Source: JARRRL01 sp037380725 (GTDB lineage: Bacteria; Pseudomonadota; Gammaproteobacteria; Pseudomonadales; JANQJO01). From it: a stretch of 12,266 nucleotides of DNA. Below are positions 1 to 7,175 of this stretch, piece by piece (position 1 is the first letter of the stretch; each line of letters opens with the position of its first letter). The notes beneath the pieces are model-generated. The model saw nothing but the letters and a program-made list of their open reading frames with translations. It had not been told where the DNA came from and did not search any database. The position numbers and the translations under genes are program-made. The stretch spans positions 1 through 12,266 of the forward strand of contig JARRRL010000040.1 in NCBI GenBank assembly GCA_037380725.1. Reading direction: 5' to 3'.

Positions 1-1
1 C

Positions 2-1183
2 GATTTCACGCTCGGTTATCGAACGCAACTTCAATTTCCAAAAGTGATGTGGTGGTGGGTCGCGTTGATCATACTGAGTCTGTATTGGATCATTCGAGGA
101 CCCTATCGGAACTTGGCTGGTTATGAAACATTACGCGCCGTACAATCCCTCTGGATCGTACTCATTTTTATTCATGAATGTCGTCGAATACGACAATTTG
201 AAATTGCAGCATGGGCAATTGTAGCTGGCATTTTTTTACAAATAATCATTGGTTACATACAATTCTCTATAGAAAGTGATTTAGGCTTGCAGGCACTGGG
301 TGAAGCCGGATCCGCTTCTACGGCTGGAGCAAATCAAGGCGTCTATGGCGAACAGAGTGAGGTGTATCGCGTTGGCGGATTATTAGGGCACCCAAACCTT
401 TTGGGCGCTTACCTCGCAGCATTTTTACCAATCCCCATGGCGTTACTGTTTGGATCATTCTCAAAGCATAAAAAATTTATTCTGGCTACAGTATCTGTAC
501 TCGGCATAATGCTATTACTGATAACGCTCTCCCGTTCAGGCTGGATCAGCTTTTTCTTTGCGTTTAATTTGCTATTGTTTTTTTCGTTTTTCAATCCTAC
601 ATTACGAGGTAAATACCGTGGCTTAAAAACAAGCGTCGTTGTCAGTGCACTTGCATTGACATTACTGACATCCGGACCTATCGCGAAACGCTTAACACAA
701 AGCGACGAAGGCGCCTTTAATTTCCGTATTGATTGGATGATCACCGCCATACACATGGTGCAAGACAAACCCATCATGGGGTACGGCCTTAACACCTTTA
801 TTTATCACTTGCCCAACAAAACAAAATATGGTGGTTATCAATCATTAAATCGTGTTTTTGGTCAATTATGGCCCGTGGTTCACAACACGTATTTAATCAT
901 TTGGTCAGAACAAGGCTCGCTGGGTTTTCTCGTTTTTATAGGATTTCATATTGGCATTATACGCACAGCCATACAGAATCTTAGATACCCCCTTAACACA
1001 CACCTCTATCTTATAAACATTGGATCACTCTGTGGATTTTTAGCATTAATGATCGATGGGATAGCTAGTTTTTTTATCAAAGTACCTTCCACTGGTCGAT
1101 CTTGGTGGATTCTCATTGGATTAATTATGGCGATTCAGCAATGGAACCAGCGCGAAATGAGTTATCGATCATCTCAAAAGTAA
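2..1183 (+). CDS. O-antigen polymerase/ligase-family (Wzy/WaaL-like) membrane protein, 5' end outside window
   Basis: Multi-pass inner-membrane protein of the O-antigen ligase/polymerase superfamily (PF04932 type). Members polymerise polysaccharide repeat units on the periplasmic face or ligate them to an acceptor. The frame is open to the left edge with no stop, reading DFTLGYRTQLQFPK before a GTG (44) and an ATG (47), so the gene most likely starts upstream and neither codon need be the start. Counted from the GTG, the periplasmic loop holds RVGGLLGHPN (109-118), followed by RSGW (164-167), NFRIDW (226-231), GYGLNTF (246-252) and VHNTYL (279-284). A conserved Arg and the HNTYL His are hallmarks of this fold. 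Hydrophobic helices fill most of the rest, and the last one ends near the C terminus. Whether it is a polymerase, a lipid A ligase or a glycoprotein ligase cannot be told, since no glycosyltransferase is in view. Confidence 0.8.
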   Translation, partial: DFTLGYRTQLQFPKVMWWWVALIILSLYWIIRGPYRNLAGYETLRAVQSLWIVLIFIHECRRIRQFEIAAWAIVAGIFLQIIIGYIQFSIESDLGLQALGEAGSASTAGANQGVYGEQSEVYRVGGLLGHPNLLGAYLAAFLPIPMALLFGSFSKHKKFILATVSVLGIMLLLITLSRSGWISFFFAFNLLLFFSFFNPTLRGKYRGLKTSVVVSALALTLLTSGPIAKRLTQSDEGAFNFRIDWMITAIHMVQDKPIMGYGLNTFIYHLPNKTKYGGYQSLNRVFGQLWPVVHNTYLIIWSEQGSLGFLVFIGFHIGIIRTAIQNLRYPLNTHLYLINIGSLCGFLALMIDGIASFFIKVPSTGRSWWILIGLIMAIQQWNQREMSYRSSQK

Positions 1184-1221
1184 AACACCATTTTTTTACT
1201 GTTATATTCGATCCATCACTG

Positions 1222-1236
1222 AACATTTAAAATGTT
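1222..1236. repeat. 15-nt AT-rich palindrome between wzy-like and K+ channel genes
   Basis: AACATTT, a central A, then AAATGTT: a perfect 7-bp dyad in the 111-bp gap ahead of the channel gene. No T-run follows on either strand, so it is not a convincing intrinsic terminator. It could be a protein-binding site or simply AT-rich chance. No consensus promoter was recognised in this gap. Confidence 0.25.
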
Positions 1237-1294
1237 TGAATTAAAACACTGAGTCAAGCGGCCATTCCGATCATCCACCAGCAGAGTTTTCGTC

Positions 1295-2410
1295 ATGCCT
1301 CATACGCCATCGAACTCAATACGGGAACCACAAAAAAGAAAGATCGTTAACAGCAAATTTGTTTACCCATTTCTATTCTCACAAATAAAAATATCTTTAT
1401 TAAAACACTTTACTGAACTACGCTGGTACACGGTGCTCATTACCACAAGTTTGTATACCATTGCAGTATGGGTTGCCATGTATGTATGCAATGAACATGA
1501 TCTGACTGAATCCGATCATTTTATTTACTGGCTACTCGTCACCGCATCCACCGTTGGCTACGGTGATTACTCACCCAGCACCGTAGCCGGTAAATGGGTT
1601 GTTGTACTGTTCGTGATACCCGTAGGTTTAATACTATTCGGGCTGATACTGGGCCGTTTAGCAGCATTTATTTCATATCAATGGCGCAAAGGAGCAAGAG
1701 GATTGAATTCCATAGATTACACCGATCACATACTCATCATCGGCTGGAATAACAGGCGGACTTTATCTCTGATTCGACTTTTACAACAAGATTCAGGACA
1801 CCTCATTAACCAGAAAAAAATAGTGTTAATGGTTTCTGAAGAAATGGAAAATCCACTCCCTGGCGAAATCGGATTTGTACGCACAAGCAACTGCAGCGCA
1901 ATGGAAGAGCTTAAACGCGCAAATATCTTCAGAGCGAGCTGCATTATTATTAACGGGGAATCCGATGAAGTCACCATGACCGTTTCACTCGCCTGCGCCA
2001 CCCTGAATCCCACCGCTCACATCATCGCCTATTTTAACAAAGAAGGCATCGGGAGTTTACTAAAAAAACATTGCCCGAATATTGAATGTGTACCCTCTGT
2101 TTCTGTTGAAATGATGGCTCGCTCCGCTTTAGACCCTGGATCCAGTGAACTGCATCACCAATTATTAGACCCCCACACAGGGATGACACAATATTCCAGC
2201 GAATACGTTGGCGATACCACTACCGTACGAAAACTCTACATCACAATGAAAGAAAAATACAACGCAACATTAATTGGAATTGCCGAGGACAAATCAAAGC
2301 CGCTCGTGCTCAACCCCGATCTCAGCAAATCCATCGAACCCGGAAACCGAATTCACTATATTTCTAAAAAGCGTATCGAATCTCTAACCGACAAAACTGT
2401 TACCTTCTAG
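1295..2410 (+). CDS. Two-TM potassium channel with cytosolic RCK (TrkA-N/TrkA-C) domains
   Basis: Inner-membrane K+ channel subunit of the MthK/GsuK-like type, which assembles as a tetramer with cytosolic RCK domains gating the pore. Seen in the 371-residue protein: a basic 40-residue N tail; TM1 about 45-65; a pore helix and the selectivity filter TVGYGD (86-91); TM2 about 100-127; an RCK N-domain from about 144 with the Rossmann-like start HILIIGWNN; and a C-terminal RCK_C-like stretch about 310-358. The strict GxGxxG dinucleotide motif is absent (IIGWN), as is common in bacterial RCK channels, so the bound ligand cannot be predicted. The ATG at 1295 has only a weak upstream AGAG, but the next Met is inside TM1. 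It is the second + strand gene, 111 bp after the polymerase gene, and probably transcribed separately. Confidence 0.9.
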   Translation: MPHTPSNSIREPQKRKIVNSKFVYPFLFSQIKISLLKHFTELRWYTVLITTSLYTIAVWVAMYVCNEHDLTESDHFIYWLLVTASTVGYGDYSPSTVAGKWVVVLFVIPVGLILFGLILGRLAAFISYQWRKGARGLNSIDYTDHILIIGWNNRRTLSLIRLLQQDSGHLINQKKIVLMVSEEMENPLPGEIGFVRTSNCSAMEELKRANIFRASCIIINGESDEVTMTVSLACATLNPTAHIIAYFNKEGIGSLLKKHCPNIECVPSVSVEMMARSALDPGSSELHHQLLDPHTGMTQYSSEYVGDTTTVRKLYITMKEKYNATLIGIAEDKSKPLVLNPDLSKSIEPGNRIHYISKKRIESLTDKTVTF

Positions 2411-2450
2411 TACGCGTGCGAGAACCATACTAAAATCAATAATATCTCAC

Positions 2451-2494
2451 ATTTCAGCTCTCGCAACCACAGTTGAAATTTGAATTTATTTTTG
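2451..2494 (+). terminator. Possible weak intrinsic terminator of the K+ channel gene
   Basis: ATTTCAGCT (2451-2459) pairs with AGTTGAAAT (2471-2479), nine pairs including one G-T, around an 11-nt loop. A T-rich tail with TTTATTTTT follows. The stem is AT-rich and the T tract is delayed, so this is a modest call. It starts 40 nt after the channel stop codon. Confidence 0.35.
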
Positions 2495-2522
2495 TAAAAA
2501 CATGATGTAATTTCAATTGTTT

Positions 2523-2600
2523 TTAAAAAATGCCACTGTATCGCTCCAGCCACTGGCGACCAATCAACGCCGCTCTTTCGAAGCCGACCTCGCGATCACC
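2523..2600 (-). pseudogene. Possible relic of an unidentified coding sequence (25 codons)
   Basis: On the - strand, 25 sense codons ending in TAA (2525-2523) read like the tail of a protein: GDREVGFERAALIGRQWLER and then YSGIF. The frame opens immediately after an in-frame TGA (2603-2601), which is the first triplet of the 19-bp tandem repeat. The patch is GC-richer than its surroundings. There is no start codon context and no family I can name. Other frames across the patch are also partly open, so chance is possible. Confidence 0.2.
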
Positions 2601-2638
2601 TCATGCAAGTATAACGTATTCATGCAAGTATAACGTAT
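2601..2638. repeat. Exact 19-bp tandem direct repeat (two copies)
   Basis: TCATGCAAGTATAACGTAT occurs at 2601-2619 and again, without mismatch, at 2620-2638. The exact match of adjacent copies suggests a recent slippage duplication or a doubled binding site. It lies about 185 bp upstream of the GGDEF-EAL start codon. Each copy contains TATAAC, which resembles a -10 box. Confidence 0.9.
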
Positions 2639-2771
2639 CGATAACTCTTCTCCTCTTCGTTGCCGAATGCAATAGGCAAAATGATTGCCATCTCTGCATC
2701 ATTCACACTGACAAAGGATGTTTAAAACCACTTACATATGAACAATGAATCAGAATCAATTACTGCCTCTC

Positions 2772-2797
2772 CTATAATGTAGCACTATAATGTAGCT
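2772..2797 (+). promoter_or_regulatory. Duplicated -10 (TATAAT) region upstream of the GGDEF-EAL gene
   Basis: A 13-bp unit, CTATAATGTAGCA/T, is present twice in tandem (2772-2784 and 2785-2797, one mismatch at the last base). Each copy carries a perfect TATAAT (2773-2778 and 2786-2791). No good TTGACA-like -35 sits at 16-18 bp from either box, so the promoter may need an activator or use only one box. From the second box, transcription would start about 25 nt before the ATG. Confidence 0.5.
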
Positions 2798-2822
2798 GAG
2801 TGTCGAAAACACGAGGTATTTT

Positions 2823-5159
2823 ATGACATCGATAACTGTTCGTGGATTCGCCGGAGCCACTCTTCGGAACGGCGTGTATCGTGTTATCGAACCACACCTG
2901 CTTTTTCCACTATTGGCAATCGTTATAACAGCTATCATTTGGATAACAACGATTAAACTGATCAAAATAGAATACCAATCTGTAGAAAAATCTACCATCA
3001 CTACTGTCAAAGAATTGACTGAAACCTATGAAGCCCAAGTCTTAAGAGTTCTACGGGAAATCGATCAAAACCTCAAACTCGTTCGTTTTGCTTATGAAAA
3101 TTTGGGTACAACCAATATATTATTGACGCTCGATCAACAAGAATTATTGCCACTTCCTTATGTATTCACCGTCATTATTCTTAATCCACAGGGTGTTATC
3201 ATGGCCAGCACTGGGCCACTTATCTCGGATATTGACCCAAAAGAATTGGCGGAAAAACACCGATACAATAAGGACTTAATGGTATCTCCACCTCTACGTA
3301 GTTCAGAATCATCCGAATGGAAGCTGATATTCAGTTACCCTCTGAGAGATGCTCAGGGCGCATTCGATGGCGTAGTCGCCATCGAAGTAACTGCCGCGCT
3401 CTTTGTAAGCGGCTACGAATCCTCAAAGCTAGGCAATACCGGCACTATTGGACTTGTGGGTTCAGACAATATCGTCAGAGCTCGGCGTACTGGCGAATAC
3501 TTCTCTGCTGGAGATTCGGTGGAATACTTACCGCTCATCACCAACACCTTGGACGCCGCCATCACCTTGAGCACTTTACCTTTTGATGACATCAATCGCT
3601 ACATCAGCGCACGTGAACTTTATGGATTCTCAATGGCAGCTGTCGTGGGTTTATCGAAAGATGAACAATTTGCGATCACCACTCATCATATCGATGTTTA
3701 TATTTTAAAAGCGATTTTTGGTAACAGCACTTTGATATTAATATTAGCATTGCTTTGGCGAATGAGTCATAAACTGGCTCAGAGCCATCGCCGAGAAAGT
3801 GATGCGCGGATTACGCATGCTAAACAGTTGGAATATATTGCTTTTCATGATAGTTTGACTGGGCTTCCAAACCGAAGCCTGTTCACGCAATTGCTCCAAC
3901 AGAGTATTAATCTAGCGCAGCGCCACCATCGACATTTGGCTGTTCTTTTTTTGGATTTAGATCGTTTCAAAGCCGTTAACGATACCCTCGGACATGAGGC
4001 CGGCGATCAATTACTGAAAGAAGTTGCTTCTCGGCTCAACAGTTGCACTCGACAAAGTGATACAGTAGCACGACTGGGTGGGGATGAATTTGTCGTTTTA
4101 TTACCTGAATTGCCAGATCAGACGCACTGCACCAAAGTAGCACAAAATATGATAGACTCTGTTTCTCTGCCCTTTTATCTGAGTAATCAAAATTTTCGTG
4201 TTACTGTGAGTATTGGTATTAGCATTTATCCGCACGATGGCCAAGATCAAGAAACACTGACAAAGCATGCTGACATTGCGATGTATCACGCCAAAGAAAA
4301 AGGGAAAAATAATTATCAAGTTTATACCGAAAAGCTTCACGTCGAATCACTTCAACGTTTCACGCTGGAATCCAGCTTGGAACACGCTCTAGAACGAGGC
4401 GAATTTCAGCTTCACTACCAGGCAAAACGTGACGTTCGAACTAACCAGATAGCGGGCATGGAAGCACTCCTTCGTTGGCGTCATCCTGAGCTGGGCGTTG
4501 TGGCTCCCATGCAGTTTATTCCACTTGCCGAAGAAACGGGTTTCATTATACCTATTGGCCAATGGATTATTCAAACCGCTTGCTCACAAAATGTAGCCTG
4601 GCAAAAACTCGGATTTCCATCCTTGAACATTGCTATCAATCTAACGGAACGCCAATTCCTTGACCCCACACTTCCAGCAGTCATTCAAGTGGTACTGAAT
4701 GACACGGGCATGGCTCCACATTTACTGGAATTAGAAATAAACGAAAGCTTATTGATGCGCGATGTTCCCAAGGCCTTGGAAATCATGAACAATTTGAAAA
4801 AAATCGGTATTCGTATCGCCATTGATGATTTTGGCGTTGGCTATTCCTCTCTCTTCATGCTTCAACAATTTCCACTGGACACCATCAAAATTGACCGCAC
4901 TTTTGTCCGTGATTTAAGCAACGCACAAGCCAACCAATCTTTGGCGGAAGCAATTGTTACCGTAGGGAAAAATCTCAGTCTCACGGTGGTCGCGCAGGGA
5001 GTTGAAACAAAAGAGCAAGCGGATTTTTTGCGTGAGCGAGCTTATGACAAATTCCAAGGATTTTATTTCCACAAACCCGTATCGGCTGAAGAAATCACAC
5101 ATCTCCTCACAGAATTGATGCCTCCAGCACATCAAGCACCGAATGTATCTTTTAAATAA
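2823..5159 (+). CDS. Membrane-anchored Cache-GGDEF-EAL c-di-GMP cyclase/phosphodiesterase
   Basis: Makes and/or degrades the second messenger c-di-GMP in response to a periplasmic signal. The 778 residues show: TM1 about 25-46; a periplasmic Cache-like sensor about 47-288; TM2 about 291-313; a GGDEF domain about 335-500 with intact GGDEF at 419-423 and an inhibitory-site motif RQSD at 410-413; and an EAL domain about 515-765. EAL residues present are E547 of EAL, N606, E638 and E641, D668-D669 in DDFGVGYSSL, K689, E728 and Q745. The usual AEGVET reads AQGVET (Q725, codon CAG). Both halves therefore look potentially active, and the net activity cannot be predicted. GAGG at 2813-2816, 6 nt before the ATG, supports the start. 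It is a stand-alone gene, and its target process is unknown. Confidence 0.93.
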   Translation: MTSITVRGFAGATLRNGVYRVIEPHLLFPLLAIVITAIIWITTIKLIKIEYQSVEKSTITTVKELTETYEAQVLRVLREIDQNLKLVRFAYENLGTTNILLTLDQQELLPLPYVFTVIILNPQGVIMASTGPLISDIDPKELAEKHRYNKDLMVSPPLRSSESSEWKLIFSYPLRDAQGAFDGVVAIEVTAALFVSGYESSKLGNTGTIGLVGSDNIVRARRTGEYFSAGDSVEYLPLITNTLDAAITLSTLPFDDINRYISARELYGFSMAAVVGLSKDEQFAITTHHIDVYILKAIFGNSTLILILALLWRMSHKLAQSHRRESDARITHAKQLEYIAFHDSLTGLPNRSLFTQLLQQSINLAQRHHRHLAVLFLDLDRFKAVNDTLGHEAGDQLLKEVASRLNSCTRQSDTVARLGGDEFVVLLPELPDQTHCTKVAQNMIDSVSLPFYLSNQNFRVTVSIGISIYPHDGQDQETLTKHADIAMYHAKEKGKNNYQVYTEKLHVESLQRFTLESSLEHALERGEFQLHYQAKRDVRTNQIAGMEALLRWRHPELGVVAPMQFIPLAEETGFIIPIGQWIIQTACSQNVAWQKLGFPSLNIAINLTERQFLDPTLPAVIQVVLNDTGMAPHLLELEINESLLMRDVPKALEIMNNLKKIGIRIAIDDFGVGYSSLFMLQQFPLDTIKIDRTFVRDLSNAQANQSLAEAIVTVGKNLSLTVVAQGVETKEQADFLRERAYDKFQGFYFHKPVSAEEITHLLTELMPPAHQAPNVSFK

Positions 5160-5201
5160 TACGCTCAACAACAAGAAAGCTTCGCGTCTAAACACACATC
5201 G

Positions 5202-5224
5202 CAAACTTATTCCGGTTTGTTTTT
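5202..5224 (+). terminator. Weak terminator-like hairpin after the GGDEF-EAL gene
   Basis: CAAAC (5202-5206) and GTTTG (5215-5219) flank an 8-nt loop and are followed by TTTTT (5220-5224). Five base pairs is short for an intrinsic terminator. The site overlaps the proposed -35 element of the next gene. Confidence 0.35.
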
Positions 5225-5244
5225 CTACAAGTCATAGGTATAAT
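5217..5244 (+). promoter_or_regulatory. Probable sigma-70 promoter of the VOC gene
   Basis: A perfect TATAAT (5239-5244) lies 16 bp after TTGTTT (5217-5222), giving a leader of about 80 nt before the ATG at 5332. Inside that leader is a 13-nt dyad, CGGTAA-A-TTACCG (5261-5273), followed by TTTTCTTT. This could be an operator or a weak attenuator. Confidence 0.45.
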
Positions 5245-5331
5245 GGCAACGATGATCGCGCGGTAAATTACCGTTTTCTTTAGAATAAAACAATTCCATT
5301 ACCTGCGAATCCACGACAAAAGGAACAGAAC

Positions 5332-5697
5332 ATGCCAACAAACCCAAAACCATCTATTGATTACATTGAGATGCCTTCCAGCGATTTTAAACTGACACGG
5401 TCTTTTTTCGAAAACGTATTTGAATGGCGCTTTCAAACTTTTGGTGAAGATTACTTGGCCTTTTTCCAGAACACCCCTGGTGTGACCGGTGGATTTTACC
5501 ATTGCGATCGAATCACAAGCCCAAGCGTAGGCGCCCCTTTGATCGTGTTTTACAGTAAAACATTGGAAGCCACTTGTGATCATATTCGAAAAGCAGGTGC
5601 TGAAATCACCCAAAGCATATTTCCTTTTCCCGGTGGGCGTCGTTTTCATTTTTGTGCACCAGCTTCAGTAGAAATGGGGGTTTGGTCAGATCTATAA
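5332..5697 (+). CDS. VOC-family (glyoxalase/bleomycin-resistance fold) protein
   Basis: Small single-module vicinal-oxygen-chelate protein of 121 residues, the normal length for this group. It shows the opening strand IDYIEMPSSDF with Phe-rich helix SFFENVFEWRF (a FYxxvFGW equivalent), GVTGGFYH, and a closing block beginning PGGRRFHF and ending EMGVWSD. The family's usual closing block ends DPxGNELAVWSD; here the Glu metal-ligand position is kept but the preceding DPxGN has diverged to APASV. The fold covers lyases, dioxygenases and antibiotic-binding proteins, so substrate and reaction cannot be assigned. AGGA at 5321-5324, 7 nt before the ATG, is a good ribosome site. It converges on arsM, but the Cys-Cys motif of the C-As lyase ArsI is absent, so a direct arsenical role is not supported. 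Confidence 0.85.
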   Translation: MPTNPKPSIDYIEMPSSDFKLTRSFFENVFEWRFQTFGEDYLAFFQNTPGVTGGFYHCDRITSPSVGAPLIVFYSKTLEATCDHIRKAGAEITQSIFPFPGGRRFHFCAPASVEMGVWSDL

Positions 5698-5701
5698 ATT
5701 C

Positions 5702-5789
5702 AGCGGTTCTCATGAATACATCACTCGTGTATGTAATTTATTATAATTAAATAACTAACCAATATGGTGATATTCATACGGGAACCGCT
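5702..5789. repeat. 88-nt imperfect palindrome between convergent VOC and arsM genes
   Basis: Left arm AGCGGTT-CTC-ATGAAT-(AC)-ATCAC (5702-5724) pairs with right arm GTGAT-ATTCAT-(AC)-GGG-AACCGCT (5767-5789). That gives about 21 pairs with one T-G pair and two 2-nt bulges, one in each arm. The loop (5725-5766) is strongly AT-rich. Neither strand has a T-run after the stem, so it is not a classic terminator, although its place between convergent genes would suit one. A small palindromic mobile element (REP or MITE-like) is the alternative; no clear target-site duplication is seen. Confidence 0.6.
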
Positions 5790-5835
5790 ATAAGACGCGC
5801 CAGCAGTGTCTTTGCTTTTAAGCTCTGCCATTCGT

Positions 5836-6888
5836 TCAACAACACCCAACACTCAATATACCTTCGGCTGCATGACCGGATTCAAACGGCATCGAAACAC
5901 CGCAGCCTTCAAAAAGACCAAAGTGTGTATCAAAATCACCAATAAACGTAAAATATTGATTAAATCGGGTATCACATAACATACGCCAGGTATTACCACA
6001 CACAGGAAAAACCTGGCCTGTTTTTATGACATGATGCTTATCGAGAGCAAAAACATTTGGGTGATGAGGAATGCCGCCGCGATAAACCACCGCTTGGCCG
6101 TAATTTTCACAGTTTGCTTCTAAATTATCCAACTTGAACAAACGATACGTAGCCGAATAAAAATCAATGTGCCCAATTTTTTCAGCGATCCGTTCATGAT
6201 TAATCGATAGCGGACGATCAGCAACCAAACGTGGATCACCAAATCCTGCTGTTTTCGCCAAATTAAGAAAATCATTCCAATACAAAGCGCCACCAAGACA
6301 TTCCCCGTATAAAACAGGATCAGCACCCAATGCTCTGGGTATACGTCGAGACGCGTACACATCGGAAAAATAAAATTCACCTCCGGGTTTGAGTAAACGG
6401 TGCACGTGCTTCAAAACCGCGCCTTTATCTATAGCCAAATTTAACACGCAATTGGACACAACAACATCGAAGCTATCCGAAGCCAAAGGCAGATCATCTA
6501 AAGACTCAATGTACCCTTGCAGAAAATCAACATTTGGTTTTTGATAGCCAAAAACACTGGCGTGATATTCACGATATTCATTGGCAACAGCCAATTGCTC
6601 TTCAGTCATATCCACACCAACTACCGCGCCAGACTCACCCACGAGCGCTGACAACACGTAAGCATCGCGTCCAGAACCAGATCCAAGATCCAAGATCCGC
6701 ATGCCATTCAGCGCTTCTGGAGCTACTAAACCGCATCCATAGTAGCGAGACTGCACCGCTTCATGCACACGTGACAAGACCGGTCGCAACCAGGAAGGCG
6801 GCGCGGCGGCTGTGCTACAAGCATCTGTTTTTAAATCTGCTGAACTTTGCAACGTTTTTCCGTAATACTCCTGAACGTCTTCTCGCAT
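5836..6888 (-). CDS. arsM: Arsenite S-adenosylmethionine methyltransferase
   Basis: Cytosolic enzyme that transfers methyl groups from SAM to trivalent arsenic, giving mono-, di- and trimethylated species; an arsenic detoxification step. The sequence closely parallels animal AS3MT. Motifs in order, counting from the upstream ATG at 6894: YYGKTLQSSADLKTDAC, RYYGCGLV, the SAM-binding ILDLGSGSGRD (67-77), VVGVDMT, SNCVLNL, LKPGGEFYFSDVY, and GECLGGALYWNDF. The four As(III)-binding cysteines have counterparts at C26, C54, C149 and C199, and a Cys pair ends the protein. Two ATGs compete: AAAGGA (6900-6895) directly abuts the ATG at 6894 but lies 6 nt from the ATG at 6888, so I choose the latter (350 residues). 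No arsR or arsenite pump is in the window. Confidence 0.95.
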   Translation of the reverse strand: MREDVQEYYGKTLQSSADLKTDACSTAAAPPSWLRPVLSRVHEAVQSRYYGCGLVAPEALNGMRILDLGSGSGRDAYVLSALVGESGAVVGVDMTEEQLAVANEYREYHASVFGYQKPNVDFLQGYIESLDDLPLASDSFDVVVSNCVLNLAIDKGAVLKHVHRLLKPGGEFYFSDVYASRRIPRALGADPVLYGECLGGALYWNDFLNLAKTAGFGDPRLVADRPLSINHERIAEKIGHIDFYSATYRLFKLDNLEANCENYGQAVVYRGGIPHHPNVFALDKHHVIKTGQVFPVCGNTWRMLCDTRFNQYFTFIGDFDTHFGLFEGCGVSMPFESGHAAEGILSVGCC

Positions 6889-6909
6889 GTTCATTCCTTT
6901 TCAATATTT

Positions 6910-6936
6910 ACATCAACTCAAAATGTGTATTGATGT
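6910..6936. promoter_or_regulatory. Dyad in the arsM leader (possible operator)
   Basis: ACATCAA (6910-6916) and TTGATGT (6930-6936) form a perfect 7-bp inverted repeat with a 13-nt spacer, about 22-48 nt upstream of the chosen arsM start. The spacing is compatible with a dimeric repressor site or an mRNA hairpin. It does not match an ArsR operator I can recognise, and I could not place a convincing -10/-35 pair for arsM. Confidence 0.3.
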
Positions 6937-7114
6937 GTTTGGTGTTCAGTCCACAGATGAGCCAATACTTGCAAGCGCAGAGTGGACTATTTCAATTACG
7001 ACGATTTCAACTGTTTCATGCACAATGACTGATCTCGTTATGGATTTGTGCTGTGTGTTGAATCCGAATATGAAATATTTCTAATTACTGCGTTTTCATA
7101 AAAATAACCTCAAC

Positions 7115-7143
7115 AAAAAAGGATAACGCGTTTCTGGTTATCC
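7115..7143 (-). terminator. Intrinsic terminator of yceH
   Basis: Read on the - strand, GGATAAC (7143-7137), a 9-nt loop, GTTATCC (7127-7121), then TTTTTT (7120-7115). The stem is perfect and the T-run immediate. It lies 33 nt past the yceH stop and upstream of arsM, which argues that the two - strand genes are separate transcription units. Confidence 0.78.
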
Positions 7144-7175
7144 AGGCTTAAACTGCAGTAATCGTGTGAGTATCT

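Larger units (their letters stand above)
2411..2822. other. 412-bp intergenic region with GC-rich patch and two tandem duplications
   Basis: The gap between the channel and the GGDEF-EAL gene has three parts. The first about 120 bp are AT-rich with terminator-like pairing, including TGCGAGA (2417-2423) with TCTCGCA (2459-2465). A visibly GC-richer patch at about 2530-2600 ends exactly where an exact 19-bp tandem repeat begins. The last part holds the doubled TATAAT promoter region. The + strand open frame at 2530-2748 has no homology I recognise and no evident ribosome site, so I do not call it a gene. Confidence 0.6.

Noticed and set aside
2601..2638. Direct repeats as a CRISPR array
   Set aside because: Only two directly adjacent 19-bp copies without spacers and no cas genes.
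2530..2748. 72-codon + strand open frame in the gap before the GGDEF-EAL gene
   Set aside because: No recognisable homology, no ribosome site, low-complexity Ser/Pro/Arg start and it runs across the tandem repeat, so it is treated as chance openness around a relic patch.
5332..5697. VOC protein as an ArsI-type C-As lyase linked to arsM
   Set aside because: It is shorter than ArsI, lacks the adjacent Cys-Cys motif, and is convergent with arsM rather than in an operon with it.
6534..7028. 164-codon + strand frame opposite arsM
   Set aside because: Mostly antisense to the strongly supported arsM gene; the His/Arg-rich protein looks like a shadow translation.
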